Assembly: GCF_046630445.1 (NCBI RefSeq)
Contig: NC_092338.1
Location: forward strand, 221,351,501 to 221,415,500
Length of the DNA stretch: 64,000 nucleotides
DNA from: Rutidosis leptorrhynchoides
Lineage: Eukaryota > Streptophyta > Magnoliopsida > Asterales > Asteraceae
Reading direction: 5' to 3'
Below the pieces are notes generated by a model, which searched no databases, was not told the DNA's origin, and worked only from the letters and a program-made list of their open reading frames with translations. The position numbers and the translations under genes are program-made. Positions 27,125 through 36,930 of the stretch are shown in pieces; the first letter of the stretch is position 1; every line of letters starts with the position of its first letter.

Positions 27125-27872
27125 GATATATAAATTCACAATTAATATATTACATTTTTCGAAACTGATTCAGCAATCATCAACTATACTCCCTACTTTC
27201 ACAACAATATCTATTCTTTCATATAAATCAAAACAATCATACTCATTCAAATTCAATTACATATTCTGATTTTGAAATCGCATAATTCAATTCGAAATAT
27301 AACCAGTATCATCACTCTTAGATTCCTATATCTTTCAAAGCTATACTTTGACTTCAAAACTGTGTTAGAACATCATATGTATTAACGATTACAATATGTG
27401 CTCAAACCCTTCGAAATTCCTGAAGACACTTCAACTAAGGAACAATCGAGATGATGATCCAACCACATGTTACCCACAGTTATACACCTGAAAAACTCTC
27501 AAAACCCAAGTCATAGTTCGACACATATCCGTGTTAGACCCTTTGGCATTTACTAGCTAAAATAACTTTTCAATTCCGTTTCAAAATAGACAGTTTTGTC
27601 ACAGCTCCAGCAAGTCATCTTCGACTTCTCAATCAAAACAGTCTTATTATAACCTCGATAGATACGTTGCCCTTTCGCCAACGTTACCGGGGAATCGTTT
27701 ATATTCACCACATTAGCAATAAACTTACCAACAACTTCATTGATCTTTGACTTTCGAAAAAAAAAATCATTATAATTATCGAAACCCTATCATATACTCA
27801 TTCGTACCTTATAACAAGAATTGCCATACCAATTATTGAGAATCAGCAATCAGTATTTTGAAACCTCGCAGC

Positions 27873-28256
27873 ATGTCTACATCAATAATTACATATACAC
27901 ACAACGTCTACCTCCAAGACTTACATTCTTTGAATGAGAAATTTCTGAAAAACACCCTAAACTGCGAACCAGTTCTCGAAATTTTGAAAAATGCTGATGA
28001 AGCAGCAAAAACTGTAAACGACCTTAACAGTAAAAAGTTGGATGATAAAGGATAGTATATTGGCAAAGCTCAGAAAAAGAGAAGCTTTGGAACTGGAAAA
28101 CGGATTGAGCAAAGTATGAATGAGGCTGTGGACAAATCACAAAGGCTGAACCTGCCTTCAAAGAATCCAAATGATTCAGTACTTGCTGAATTCATTAACG
28201 AATACCTTGCTCCTGACTCTAAACCCTTGCGGACAATATCCTTCATCATCCTCTGA
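27873..28256 (+). pseudogene. Decayed ORF of unknown function in the pol-less element
   Basis: A frame of 127 codons starting MSTSIITYTHNVYLQ, with a single TAG at 28053-28055 and a final TGA at 28254. The translation looks like a soluble protein: a charged helical stretch (EPVLEILKNADEAAK), a basic patch (AQKKRSFGTGK, about residue 65) and a C-terminal EFINEYLAPDS. I do not recognise a family. The balanced composition, unlike the surrounding AT-rich DNA, argues for a once-coding frame. It lies between the second tract-like motif and the 3' LTR, where gag-pol would be in a complete element. Confidence 0.45.
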
Positions 28257-29498
28257 TATTAGACATTCTAAGATATCATCGTATCTTTCATTATAAATAT
28301 CATCCATACTTCTGAAGATATTTTTATAATTATTCTTATCTAAAATCATTTACCTCTTCGCGCTATCTGTATTATATCATAAAAGAAACTATTTTAGTTT
28401 CTAAATTCTGAAACATTCGAGTTTAAAATAGGAATATTCTTGAAGAAGTGTTGGGAGCTGAAGCATGAGTTAGTATAATATAATGACACTTGATCAACGT
28501 GATTATATTACAGTAATTCATGCTGAGTTTCTAAATGAAACATGATGATTCACAGATCATAACGTCATCATGTGCTATGTTACACGACTCTTGTATTCTC
28601 TTTGATCTCTAAATATCAAGAAAATATTTCTTGATGATTCGGCCTTTTCCGAGGTATTCTGGTAATTTGACAAGTCAAGATCGTGTCATTACAATTTCCT
28701 TCCTAGAACATTAACAATGTTCATTCCGAAATTTATATCTGCGAATTCTGGACCATTACAAGCGTTGCTTAATCGCAAGAAGAAGAAACGGAAGGACAAA
28801 GCTCCGAACTAGAAATGGGAGTATAAATCATAGCAAATAGAAGAGAGCATTAACTGTGGATGACAATGATTATAGAAGAAGCAATGACTTTGAAATATAA
28901 GGGAAGATATAAAACCCAACAACAACCCAGAAATCACAAACCGTATATATCAATGCATATAGCAATATAAAGACACGGGAGAACTAAAAACACTATAAAA
29001 CCAAGAGTATAGTAGAAGTAAATAGATTCTTCCGGAGGCAGATGAAAAAGAAGAGCGACAGATATGAAAGTGAGGAGTATATCAAGAATCAGCACTGGAT
29101 GAAGCATATTGACAAATACTTTAAAATATGAGTTGAGAAGGTGTGAGTTGTAAGAAAACAAATGAGGTGGATTTATAATGAAATATCCGACAGAGAAATC
29201 AAAATGGATTATCGCATTAATTCGAAGAGGATCATAATTTCCTTAATCGTCGAATAATCAAATCCAATATAGATTACAAAGATTTTCTTTTCGGAGATCA
29301 ATCGTGATGACGTCAAAAGATATGACGAATCACTATTATCTTATTTCATTCATTTACGATAACTTCACTCATACGCTTCGAGTAATCGAATTATTTTATC
29401 CATTCTTCTTGAACATGATAAAACTCTATAATCGTTATAATAACATTCTCATTGTTAGTCATGATGACCTCTATCAAATTTCGGGGACGAAATTTCTT
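28257..29498 (+). other. Interior of the pol-less element, no gene seen
   Basis: No supported ORF. It includes a block at 28471-28520 that matches the minus strand of array unit INT-i (46226-46267), and a short frame from 28719 with a Lys/Arg patch that stops after about 30 codons. Confidence 0.5.
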
Positions 29499-29512
29499 TA
29501 ACGGGTAGGTAC
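29499..29512 (+). promoter_or_regulatory. Polypurine tract of the pol-less element
   Basis: TTAACGGGTAGGTA plus C, directly before the TG of the 3' LTR. It follows a TTTCGGGGACGAAATTTC remnant typical of the end of gypsy elements. Confidence 0.85.
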
Positions 29513-31595
29513 TGTGACGACCCGGAAATTTCCGACCAAATTTAAACTTTAATCTTTATATTATTCAGACATGATAAGCAAAGTTTGTTAAGTTAAATCT
29601 CAAGAATTTTAAACTGTGTTCATACATTCATTATAACCTCGACCAAATTCCAACGATTCACGAACCGTTATATATAAATAGATATGTATATGTATATATA
29701 TATTATAACTTGAGAAAATTAATAAAGTATTAAACGTATAATACTTTACACGAATATATTTGTTTCAATATGATTTTCGACGAAAAAAAATATATTAAAT
29801 AATTGAATTATCAGAAACATTGAATTATGATTACAAGTCTCTGTTGAGAGGTCCACTATGATTTGAGAAAATCTATTCCTTTTAACGATATTCAGAATAA
29901 TTTGTAAAGCTATTTATAAATAAAAACAAAAAGTGTCATTTACGAAAGTTAGACAAAAGTTAGTGGAGAATTGGTTTCCATAATATTCAATTAATCTATT
30001 TTCAAACGTACAAAGACGTTTTCAGTTTAAAAAGAACTTTATTATTAAAACGTATATAACTTTTATAAATATCTAGAATCACTTTTGACAACTCATTACT
30101 TAACCAGTATAATAAATATAACGATATTTATATTTTATTTCATTAAATATATATAACGATTTAAATTAATATTATATATATTTATGCGCGTATTATACAT
30201 ACATAGTTTTTTATACTTTTACTATACTTTAACTTTACCTTTACTTTACTTTTACTTTATTTTAACTTTAATAATTCATACTTTAATAATTCACTTTAAT
30301 AATTCATACTTTAATAATTCACTTTAATAATTCATACTTTAATAATTCATACTTTAATAATTCATACTTTAATAATTCACTTTAATAATTCATACTTTAA
30401 TAATTCACTTTTATAATTCAAAAATCTATTATAAATAGAATTCAATAGGTTTCATTATTTCATAGAAACTTGAAAATATATTTCTCTAAACTCTCTCAAT
30501 CGAATTACATATATATATTTTCTTTGTATTATTTCATGATATTATTAGTATACATAAAATACTACGGCGGAGTTATACTCAGACAATTTTAAAATAAGTT
30601 TTCAAATGGGATAAAGCTAAGGAAATTATGGGTTATAGCTATGGAGGTTATGGGTATTGATCGAGAGTATTGCTCGTGAGTCAAACTAGTGTTTATCATC
30701 TTCGTTGCGTCTACGTACTTTTTCTGCAATATTGAATCTCAATATTGATACGTTCGTGAATCGAAGGCCAACATTGCACTTGTTCAATGACGTCATATGT
30801 ATTTTTACTACAAAATACAGTATAGTGAGTTTCATTACTCCCCTTTTATATATATTTTTGGGCTGAGAATACATGCGCTGTTTTATAAATGTTTTACGAA
30901 ATAGGCACAAGTACTAAAACTAATTCTATGTGGGTTTAAACCAGAAATATACCCTTAGCTTGGTAACATTAAACTACTTGTCTATGTACAGTAGGCGCGA
31001 ATCCTAAAGATAGATCTATTGGGCCTGACAAACCCCATCCTAACTATGGGATGCTTTAGTACTTCGAGGCTATTTTTAACACACCTGATCTGGTGTACTT
31101 CAGAGGGTAAAATATGAATGTTAAGGCTTGTTACCGGGTGCCTACAACTTATAGAATACTTTTATACACTTGCGAGTGTACATATATTTATAAACGGAAA
31201 TCTTGTGGTCTATTAATATATTGAAATGATTGTTATGATAAACCTGTGAACTCACCAACCTTTTGGTTGACACTTTAAAGCATGTTTATTCTCAGGTATT
31301 AAAGAAATCTTCCGTTGTGCATTAGCTCATTTTAAGGATATTACTTGGAGTCATTCATGGCATATTTTGAAAGACGTTGCATTCGAGTCATTGAGTTCAT
31401 CAAGATTATTATTAAGCCAATTATAGTTGGATGTATTATGAAATGGTGTGCATGCCGTCAACTTTCGTTGTAAAGAAAGTTTGTCTTTTAAAAACGAATG
31501 CGATGTTTGTAAAATGTATCATATAGAGGTCAAATACCTCGCGATGTAATCAACTATTGTGAATCGTTTATAATGTATATGAACGTGTCATTTCA
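29513..31595 (+). repeat. 3' LTR of the pol-less element
   Basis: Starts TGTGACGACCCGG and ends TCATTTCA before GTTTC. Collinear with 23216-25230 except for the minisatellite copy number and a 16-base segment near 29837. Confidence 0.95.
30262..30420. repeat. Minisatellite in the pol-less 3' LTR
   Basis: Longer version of the array at 23943, with alternating full (TACTTTAATAATTCA) and shortened units. Confidence 0.9.
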
Positions 31596-31600
31596 GTTTC

Positions 31601-33746
31601 TTACAGTAGGTTATCATTCTAATACAAGGTAATAATTATATTCAAACTTTGGTTCAATTTCTATAACTATAACAATCTTATTTCAAGTGATGATCTTACT
31701 TGAACTTGTTTTCGTGTCATGATTCTGCTTCAAGAACTTCGAGCCATCCAAAGATCCATTGAAGCTAGATCCATTTTTCTCTTTTCCAGTAGGTTTATCC
31801 AAGGAACTTAAGGTAGTAATGATGTTCATATCATCATTCGATTCATACATATAAAACTATCTTATTCGAAGGTTTAAACTTGTAATCACTAGAATATAGT
31901 TTAGTTAATTCTAAACTTGTTCGCAAACAAAAGTTAATCCTTCTAACTTGACTTTTAAAATCAACTAAACACATTTTCTATATCTATATGATATTCTAAC
32001 TTAATGATTTAAAACTTGGAAACACGAAAAACACCGTAAAACCGGATTTACGCCGTCGTAGTAACACCGCGGGCTGTTTTGGGTTAGTTAATTAAAAACT
32101 ATGATAAACTTTGATTTAAAAGATGTTATTCTGAGAAAATGATTTTTATTATGAACATGAAACTATATCCAAAAATTATGGTTAAACTCAAAGTGGAAGT
32201 ATGTTTTCTAAAATGGTCATCTAGACGTCGTTCTTTCGACAGAAATGACTACCTTTACAAAAATGACTTGTAACTAATTTTTCCGACTATAAACCTATAT
32301 TTTTTATGTTTAGATTCATAAAATAGAATTCAATATGAAACCATAGCAATTTGATTCACTCAAAACGGATTTAAAATGAAGAAGTTATGGGTAAAACAAG
32401 ATTGGATAATTTTTCTCATTTTAGCTACGTGAAAATTGGTAACAAATCTATTCCAACCATAACTTAATCAACTTGTATTGTATATTATGTAATCTTGAGA
32501 TACCATAGACACGTATACAATGTTTCGACCTATCATGTCGACACATCTATATATATTTCGGAACAACCATAGACACTCTATATGTGAATGTTGGAGTTAG
32601 CTATACAGGGTTGAGGTTGATTCCAAAATATATATAGTTTGAGTTGTGATCAATACTGAGATACGTATACACTGGGTCGTGGATTGATTCAAGATAATAT
32701 TTATCGATTTATTTCTGTACATCTAACTGTGGACAACTAGTTGTAGGTTACTAACGAGGAAAGCTGACTTAATAAACTTAAAACATCAAAATATATTAAA
32801 AGTGTTGTAAATATATTTTGAACATACTTTGATATATATGTATATATTGTTATAGGTTCGTGAATCAACCAGTGGCCAAGTCTTACTTCCCGACGAAGTA
32901 AAAATCTGTGAAAGTGAGTTATAGTCCCACTTTTAAAATCTAATATTTTTGGGATGAGAATACATGCAGGTTTTATAAATAATTTACAAAATATACACAA
33001 GTACGTGAAACTACATTCTATGGTTGAATTATCGAAATCGAATATGCCCCTTTTTATTAAGTCTGGTAATCTAAGAATTAGGGAACAGACACCCTAATTG
33101 ACGCGAATCCTAAAGATAGATCTATTGGGCCTAACAAACCCCATCCAAAGTACCGGATGCTTTAGTACTTCGAAACTTATATCATATCCGAAGGGTGTCC
33201 CGGAATGATGGGGATATTCTTATATATGCATCTTGTTAATGTCGGTTACCAGGTGTTCACCGTATGAATGATTTTTATCTCTATGTATGGGATGTGTATT
33301 GAAATATGAAATCTTGTGGTCTATTATTATGATTTGATATATATAGGTTAAACCTATAACTCACCAACATTTTTGTTGACGTTTTAAGCATGTTTATTCT
33401 CAGGTGATTATTAAGAGCTTCCGCTGTCGCTTACTTAAATAAGGACGAGATTTGGAGTCTATGCTTGTATGATATTGTGTAAAAACTGCATTCAAGAAAC
33501 TTATTTTGTTGTAACATATTTGTATTGTAAACCATTATGTAATGGTTGTGTGTAAACAGGATATTTTAGATTATCATTATTTGATAATCTACGTAAAGCT
33601 TTTTAAACCTTTATTGATGAAATAAAGGTTATGGTTTGTTTTAAAATGAATGCAGTCTTTGAAAAACGTCTCATATAGAGGTCAAAACCTCGCAACGAAA
33701 TCAATTAATGTGGAACGTTTTTAATCAATAAGAACGGGACATTTCA
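31601..33746 (+). repeat. 5' LTR of the F-box element, second part
   Basis: Matches about 41633-43781. It ends GGGACATTTCA directly before the primer site and includes the conserved hairpin at 33365-33378. Confidence 0.95.
33365..33378 (+). promoter_or_regulatory. Conserved hairpin near the LTR end, F-box element
   Basis: CAACA-TTTT-TGTTG. The stem differs from the CAACC/GGTTG form of the other families, yet pairing is kept. The 3' LTR copy is at 43400-43413. Confidence 0.6.
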
Positions 33747-33748
33747 GT

Positions 33749-33760
33749 TGGTATCCGAAC
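33749..33760 (+). promoter_or_regulatory. Primer binding site of the F-box element, mutated tRNA-Met type
   Basis: TGGTATCCGAAC, two bases after the LTR end. It differs at two or three positions from the TGGTATCAGAGC form at 25233. Confidence 0.8.
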
Positions 33761-33784
33761 GTTGGTCTTAGAGAACCAGAATTT

Positions 33785-33831
33785 TGCATTAGTGTGTCTT
33801 ATCGAGTTTGTTAGTATGCATTAGTGAGTCT
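33785..33831 (+). repeat. Paired direct repeat in the leader of the F-box element
   Basis: TGCATTAGTGTGTCT (33785-33799) and TGCATTAGTGAGTCT (33817-33831), the same two sequences in the same order as in the pol-less element, 32 bases apart. Confidence 0.7.
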
Positions 33832-33955
33832 GGACTTCGACCGTGTTTACTTGAAAAATGATTGCTTAACAAATTTTGTTGGAAACTATATATTTTTAAC
33901 ATGTGAATATTATGTGATATATTAATCTCTTAACGCGTTTGATATTATGTGATAG

Positions 33956-34570
33956 ATGTCTACCTCTAGAACAAGTCCCATTGACTCACCTAATAATAAT
34001 GAAGAGTCAAATGTAAAATGGAATGATTCGTGGACTGATTCACAAGTTCCCGAAGAGGAACCGGAAGAAGAGTCGGAACCGGAAGAAGAATCAGAACCGA
34101 AAGAAGAATCGGAACCGGATGAAGAAATAGAACTGGTGGGGGAAATAATAAAACGGTTAAGTAAAAGAAAATCCTCAACCAACCGACCAAGGTTAATTAT
34201 GGTCAATGGTGTTTCCGCCAAGGAAGCAAAATATTGGGAGGATTACCAATTCTCCAATGAATCGGATTCCGACGAGAATTACGATGATGTTATAGAAATT
34301 ACCCCAACTGAATTTAAAAAGACAAAAGAAAATAATAAGGGAAAGGTCATAAAAATAGAGAAATCTAATTCCAACCCCGATGAACTTTATATGTATCGTC
34401 AACCCCCGAAGTCCTTAAGTTGTAACAATGACCCGGGAACCTCTAAACCACCAGGTTTTTCTAAACCAATGTGGAAAACGACGGCTCGTATTAGGGGAAC
34501 ATCATATATCCCTAGAAACTTGGCAAAACGAACCAAAACCGAAGAAGAAGAAACAAGCGAGTCGGAATAA
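33956..34570 (+). CDS. ORF1 of the F-box element: acidic repeat protein
   Basis: 204 codons, uninterrupted, start MSTSRTSPIDSPNNNEE. Residues 33-60 are a tandem repeat of a six-residue unit (EESEPE, EESEPK, EESEPD) encoded by near-identical 18-base units. A basic helix follows (KRLSKRKSSTNRPR, about 66-80), then another acidic part (ESDSDENYDD near 102), Lys-rich stretches, and a C-terminal basic patch (ARIRGTSYIPRNLAKR) before a final acidic tail. No known domain is recognised. Charge alternation suggests an intrinsically disordered, possibly nuclear or RNA-linked protein, but that is inference. It is the first ORF after the primer site and would be the first translated from the full transcript. 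Confidence 0.7.
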   Translation: MSTSRTSPIDSPNNNEESNVKWNDSWTDSQVPEEEPEEESEPEEESEPKEESEPDEEIELVGEIIKRLSKRKSSTNRPRLIMVNGVSAKEAKYWEDYQFSNESDSDENYDDVIEITPTEFKKTKENNKGKVIKIEKSNSNPDELYMYRQPPKSLSCNNDPGTSKPPGFSKPMWKTTARIRGTSYIPRNLAKRTKTEEEETSESE

Positions 34571-34708
34571 GATAGTTGTATTCGTGTGGTGTAATATATG
34601 TAATATAGTGTGCTTATGCTTTATGATATATGTAAAAATTGCTAGTATTAATAAGTATTTTTTTTTATGAATCTAACTCTTGTCTATTTTACAGTATAAA
34701 AACACAAA
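34571..34708 (+). promoter_or_regulatory. Gap before the F-box ORF with a splice-acceptor-like end
   Basis: 138 bases. A pyrimidine-rich stretch leads to TCTATTTTACAG (ends 34694), a good match to a plant 3' splice site, 14 bases before the F-box ATG. It could let the ORF be expressed from a spliced transcript, or be the end of an intron of the captured gene. No donor site was assigned. Confidence 0.4.
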
Positions 34709-35392
34709 ATGGATAGACAACCCAATATTTTAAGAGACCTACCCGGAGACATGATTGATGAAATCTTGTCTAGAGTCGGTCAGAATTCTTCAGCACAACT
34801 ATTTAAGGCGAGATCAGTTTGTAAGACATTCGAAGAACGTTCCAAGAATGCCTTGGTTTATAAAAGGCTTTCGTTCGAAAGATGGGGGATATCACATTGG
34901 GAAATCCATAAGTTACGATGTGTTTACTTTGACGCATATATTGCGGGGAACCCAAATGCTATTTTACGCAACGGGTTAAGAAATTATTTTGACTCAATGT
35001 ATCCGAATATAGGACTTCATGATTTAGAAAAAGCGGCGAACATGCAACATAAAGAAGCATGCTATGCTTACGGGTTAGTAATGTTTGCTTCTTACCAAAG
35101 TGAGAAAAAGAACAACGGGCTACAACTATTAAACAAAACGTTCCCACAAGTGACGGAGTCGGTAATTGGGGTAAGAAATGAGGTTTTTAGGTTATTACGA
35201 GACTGTTGGTCATTACGTAACCCTCGTCCCTTTGACAACGTTACAACACGATGTCTTATCAACGGCCATAACGGTTATGTTCCACAATACCAAGGATGGG
35301 AAGTAATCCTAGTAAAACCAGAATGCATGACTTGTTTCTGGACGTATGAATTACGTGTCTTTATTGCCTTTGCTGAACGACTTGTGTACTAG
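34709..35392 (+). CDS. Captured F-box protein, At2g35280/At1g67623-like, intact
   Basis: 227 codons without interruption, start MDRQPNILRDLPGDMIDEIL. The F-box domain spans about residues 8-50 (LPGDMIDEILSRV, then FKARSVCKTFEE), the part that binds SKP1 in SCF ubiquitin ligases. Residues 81-90 (NPNAILRNGL) and 102-142 (GLHDLEKAANMQHKEACYAYGLVMF) match the Sel1/TPR-like segment typical of the plant family with Arabidopsis At2g35280 and At1g67623, and the C-terminus keeps the family's CxxC followed by E and F (206-219). Length is near the family norm. It lies inside a gypsy element between ORF1 and gag, same strand, so it is transcribed with the element unless spliced or separately promoted. 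Target and activity are unknown. Family assignment is from recognition, not a search. Confidence 0.88.
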   Translation: MDRQPNILRDLPGDMIDEILSRVGQNSSAQLFKARSVCKTFEERSKNALVYKRLSFERWGISHWEIHKLRCVYFDAYIAGNPNAILRNGLRNYFDSMYPNIGLHDLEKAANMQHKEACYAYGLVMFASYQSEKKNNGLQLLNKTFPQVTESVIGVRNEVFRLLRDCWSLRNPRPFDNVTTRCLINGHNGYVPQYQGWEVILVKPECMTCFWTYELRVFIAFAERLVY

Positions 35393-35733
35393 CTAGAATT
35401 ATCTTCACAACCATCTTGTATCAAATTTATTGTGTGCTATATTTCATGCTATATGTAAAATAAGCGGTATTGTAAGTTTGTAAAATATTGTGTAAAAGTT
35501 TGAACGTGAAATATTATTATAATCAGTTTTTCATATAGAATTGTAGTAGTTGAATTGTATATTAGCTACTAAGTATGAACTTAACGGGTGGGTACTACCC
35601 GAATTTAAACTTATAAAACGCTAATATGAAGAAAAAGCTTTTATAAATGAGTTCATATTATGCTACGAAATACTATTAACTACTCTTAATATTCTATATG
35701 ATTAACTTGTTCCATTTGACTATTTTGAAGGAA
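35393..35733 (+). other. Spacer between F-box ORF and gag with a tract-like hairpin
   Basis: About 340 AT-rich bases without an ORF. The notable feature is TTAACGGGTGGGTACTACCC from 35581, a second copy of the polypurine tract followed by its inverted part. Confidence 0.6.
35581..35604 (+). promoter_or_regulatory. Second polypurine-tract-like motif of the F-box element
   Basis: Nearly the same as the true tract at 40335-40349 and as the motif at 27101. CGGGT and ACCCG can pair. It might prime a second plus strand or act as an RNA hairpin. Confidence 0.6.
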
Positions 35734-36567
35734 ATGGCACCGACTACTCGACACACCGTGAATATGAATGAAGAGGAATTCCGTACTTTTCTAGCTTCAA
35801 ACATAGCCGCAGTACAGGCTGCGCTACATACCAACAATAACCTTGGATCTAGCAGTACATGAAATCGTGTAGGATGCACCTACAAAGAATTTACTGCCTG
35901 CAAACCTTTGGAATTTGATGGAACCGAAGGACCGATCGGATTGAAACGGTGGACCTAGAAGGTCGAATTGGTGTTTGCCATAAGTAAGCGTACTGAAGAG
36001 GACAAAGTGAAGTAAACTACGCATACCTTCACAGGTTCTTCGTTAACATGGTGGAATACCTATCTAGAGCAAGTGGGACAAGACGATGCGTACGCACTAC
36101 CGTGGTCAGCATTCAAGCACTTGATGAACGAGAAGTACCGTCCCAGAACCGAGGTCAATAAGCTCAAGACAGAACTTAGAGGGTTACGAACCCAAGGATT
36201 TGATATTACCACGTACGAAAGACAATTCACAGAATTGTGCCTATTGTGTTCGGGAGCATTCGAAGATGAGGAAGAGAAGATCAACGCGTTTGTGAAAGGA
36301 TTACCGGAAAGAATCCAAGAAGATATAAGTTCACACGAGCCCGCCTCCATACAACAGGCATGTAGAATGGCTCACAAACTAGTGAACCAGATTGAAGAAA
36401 GAATTAAAGAACAGACTGCTGAAGAGGCCAATGTGAAGCAAGTCAAAAGAAAGTGGGAGCAAAACGGTGATAAGAATCACCAATACAACAACAACAGCAA
36501 TTACAACAATAATCGCAACAATTATCCCAACAATCACAACATCAATCGCAACTACAACAAACGGCCC

Positions 36568-36598
<31 letters not shown>

Positions 36599-36930
36599 GC
36601 AATTAGAACAATCATCCCAATAACAATAATAACCGCAACAACAACAACAATCAGAAGCAGCTATGCCAAAGGTATGAAAAGTATCACTCGGGGTTCTGCA
36701 CCAAATTTTGCAACAAGTGTAAAAGAAATGGTCATAGCGCGGCGAAGTGTGAGGTCTACGGACCAGGGGTTAACAGAACGAAAGGAACAAATGGTGTCGG
36801 AACGAGTAATGGTGGAGCAAGTAGTGTCGGAGCAAGTTATGCCAATGTAGTTTGTTATAAATGTGGAAAACCGGGCCACATTATTAGAAATTGCCCGAAC
36901 CAGGAGAACACGAATGGACAAGGCCGCGGA
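35734..36930 (+). pseudogene. gag of the F-box element
   Basis: Frame from ATG 35734 (MAPTTRHTVNMNEEEFR), the usual start of Tekay-like gag. The capsid core includes FTGSSLTWWNTYLE near 36030 and YERQFTELCLLC near 36210. An Asn-rich tract (about 50 residues, AAC repeats, 36480-36655) follows. Two CCHC knuckles, [14 protein letters not shown] (about 36706-36747) and [14 protein letters not shown] (about 36853-36894), bind nucleic acid. In-frame stops are at 35860 (TGA), 35956 (TAG), 36013 (TAA) and 36604 (TAG), with no frameshift. The first three remove the N-terminal half, so no normal gag could be made. Confidence 0.92.

Larger units (their letters stand above)
23216..31595 (+). mobile_element. 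Pol-less (non-autonomous) LTR retrotransposon nested in the F-box element's 5' LTR
   Basis: An 8.4 kb element with LTRs of about 2.0 and 2.1 kb (TGTGAYGACCCGG to TCATTTCA), a tRNA-Met primer site and a polypurine tract. The 4.3 kb interior has a short ORF (25619), a second decayed ORF (27873) and no sign of protease, RT, RNase H or integrase on either strand. Its LTR end, leader and tract resemble those of the F-box element, so related gypsy enzymes probably moved it. The LTRs differ in a minisatellite and in a 16-base segment near 29837 absent from the 5' copy. Confidence 0.92.

Noticed and set aside
32737..33000. Matching 87-codon minus-strand ORFs at 32737-33000 and 42772-43035
   Set aside because: Antisense frames in the paired LTRs of the F-box element.
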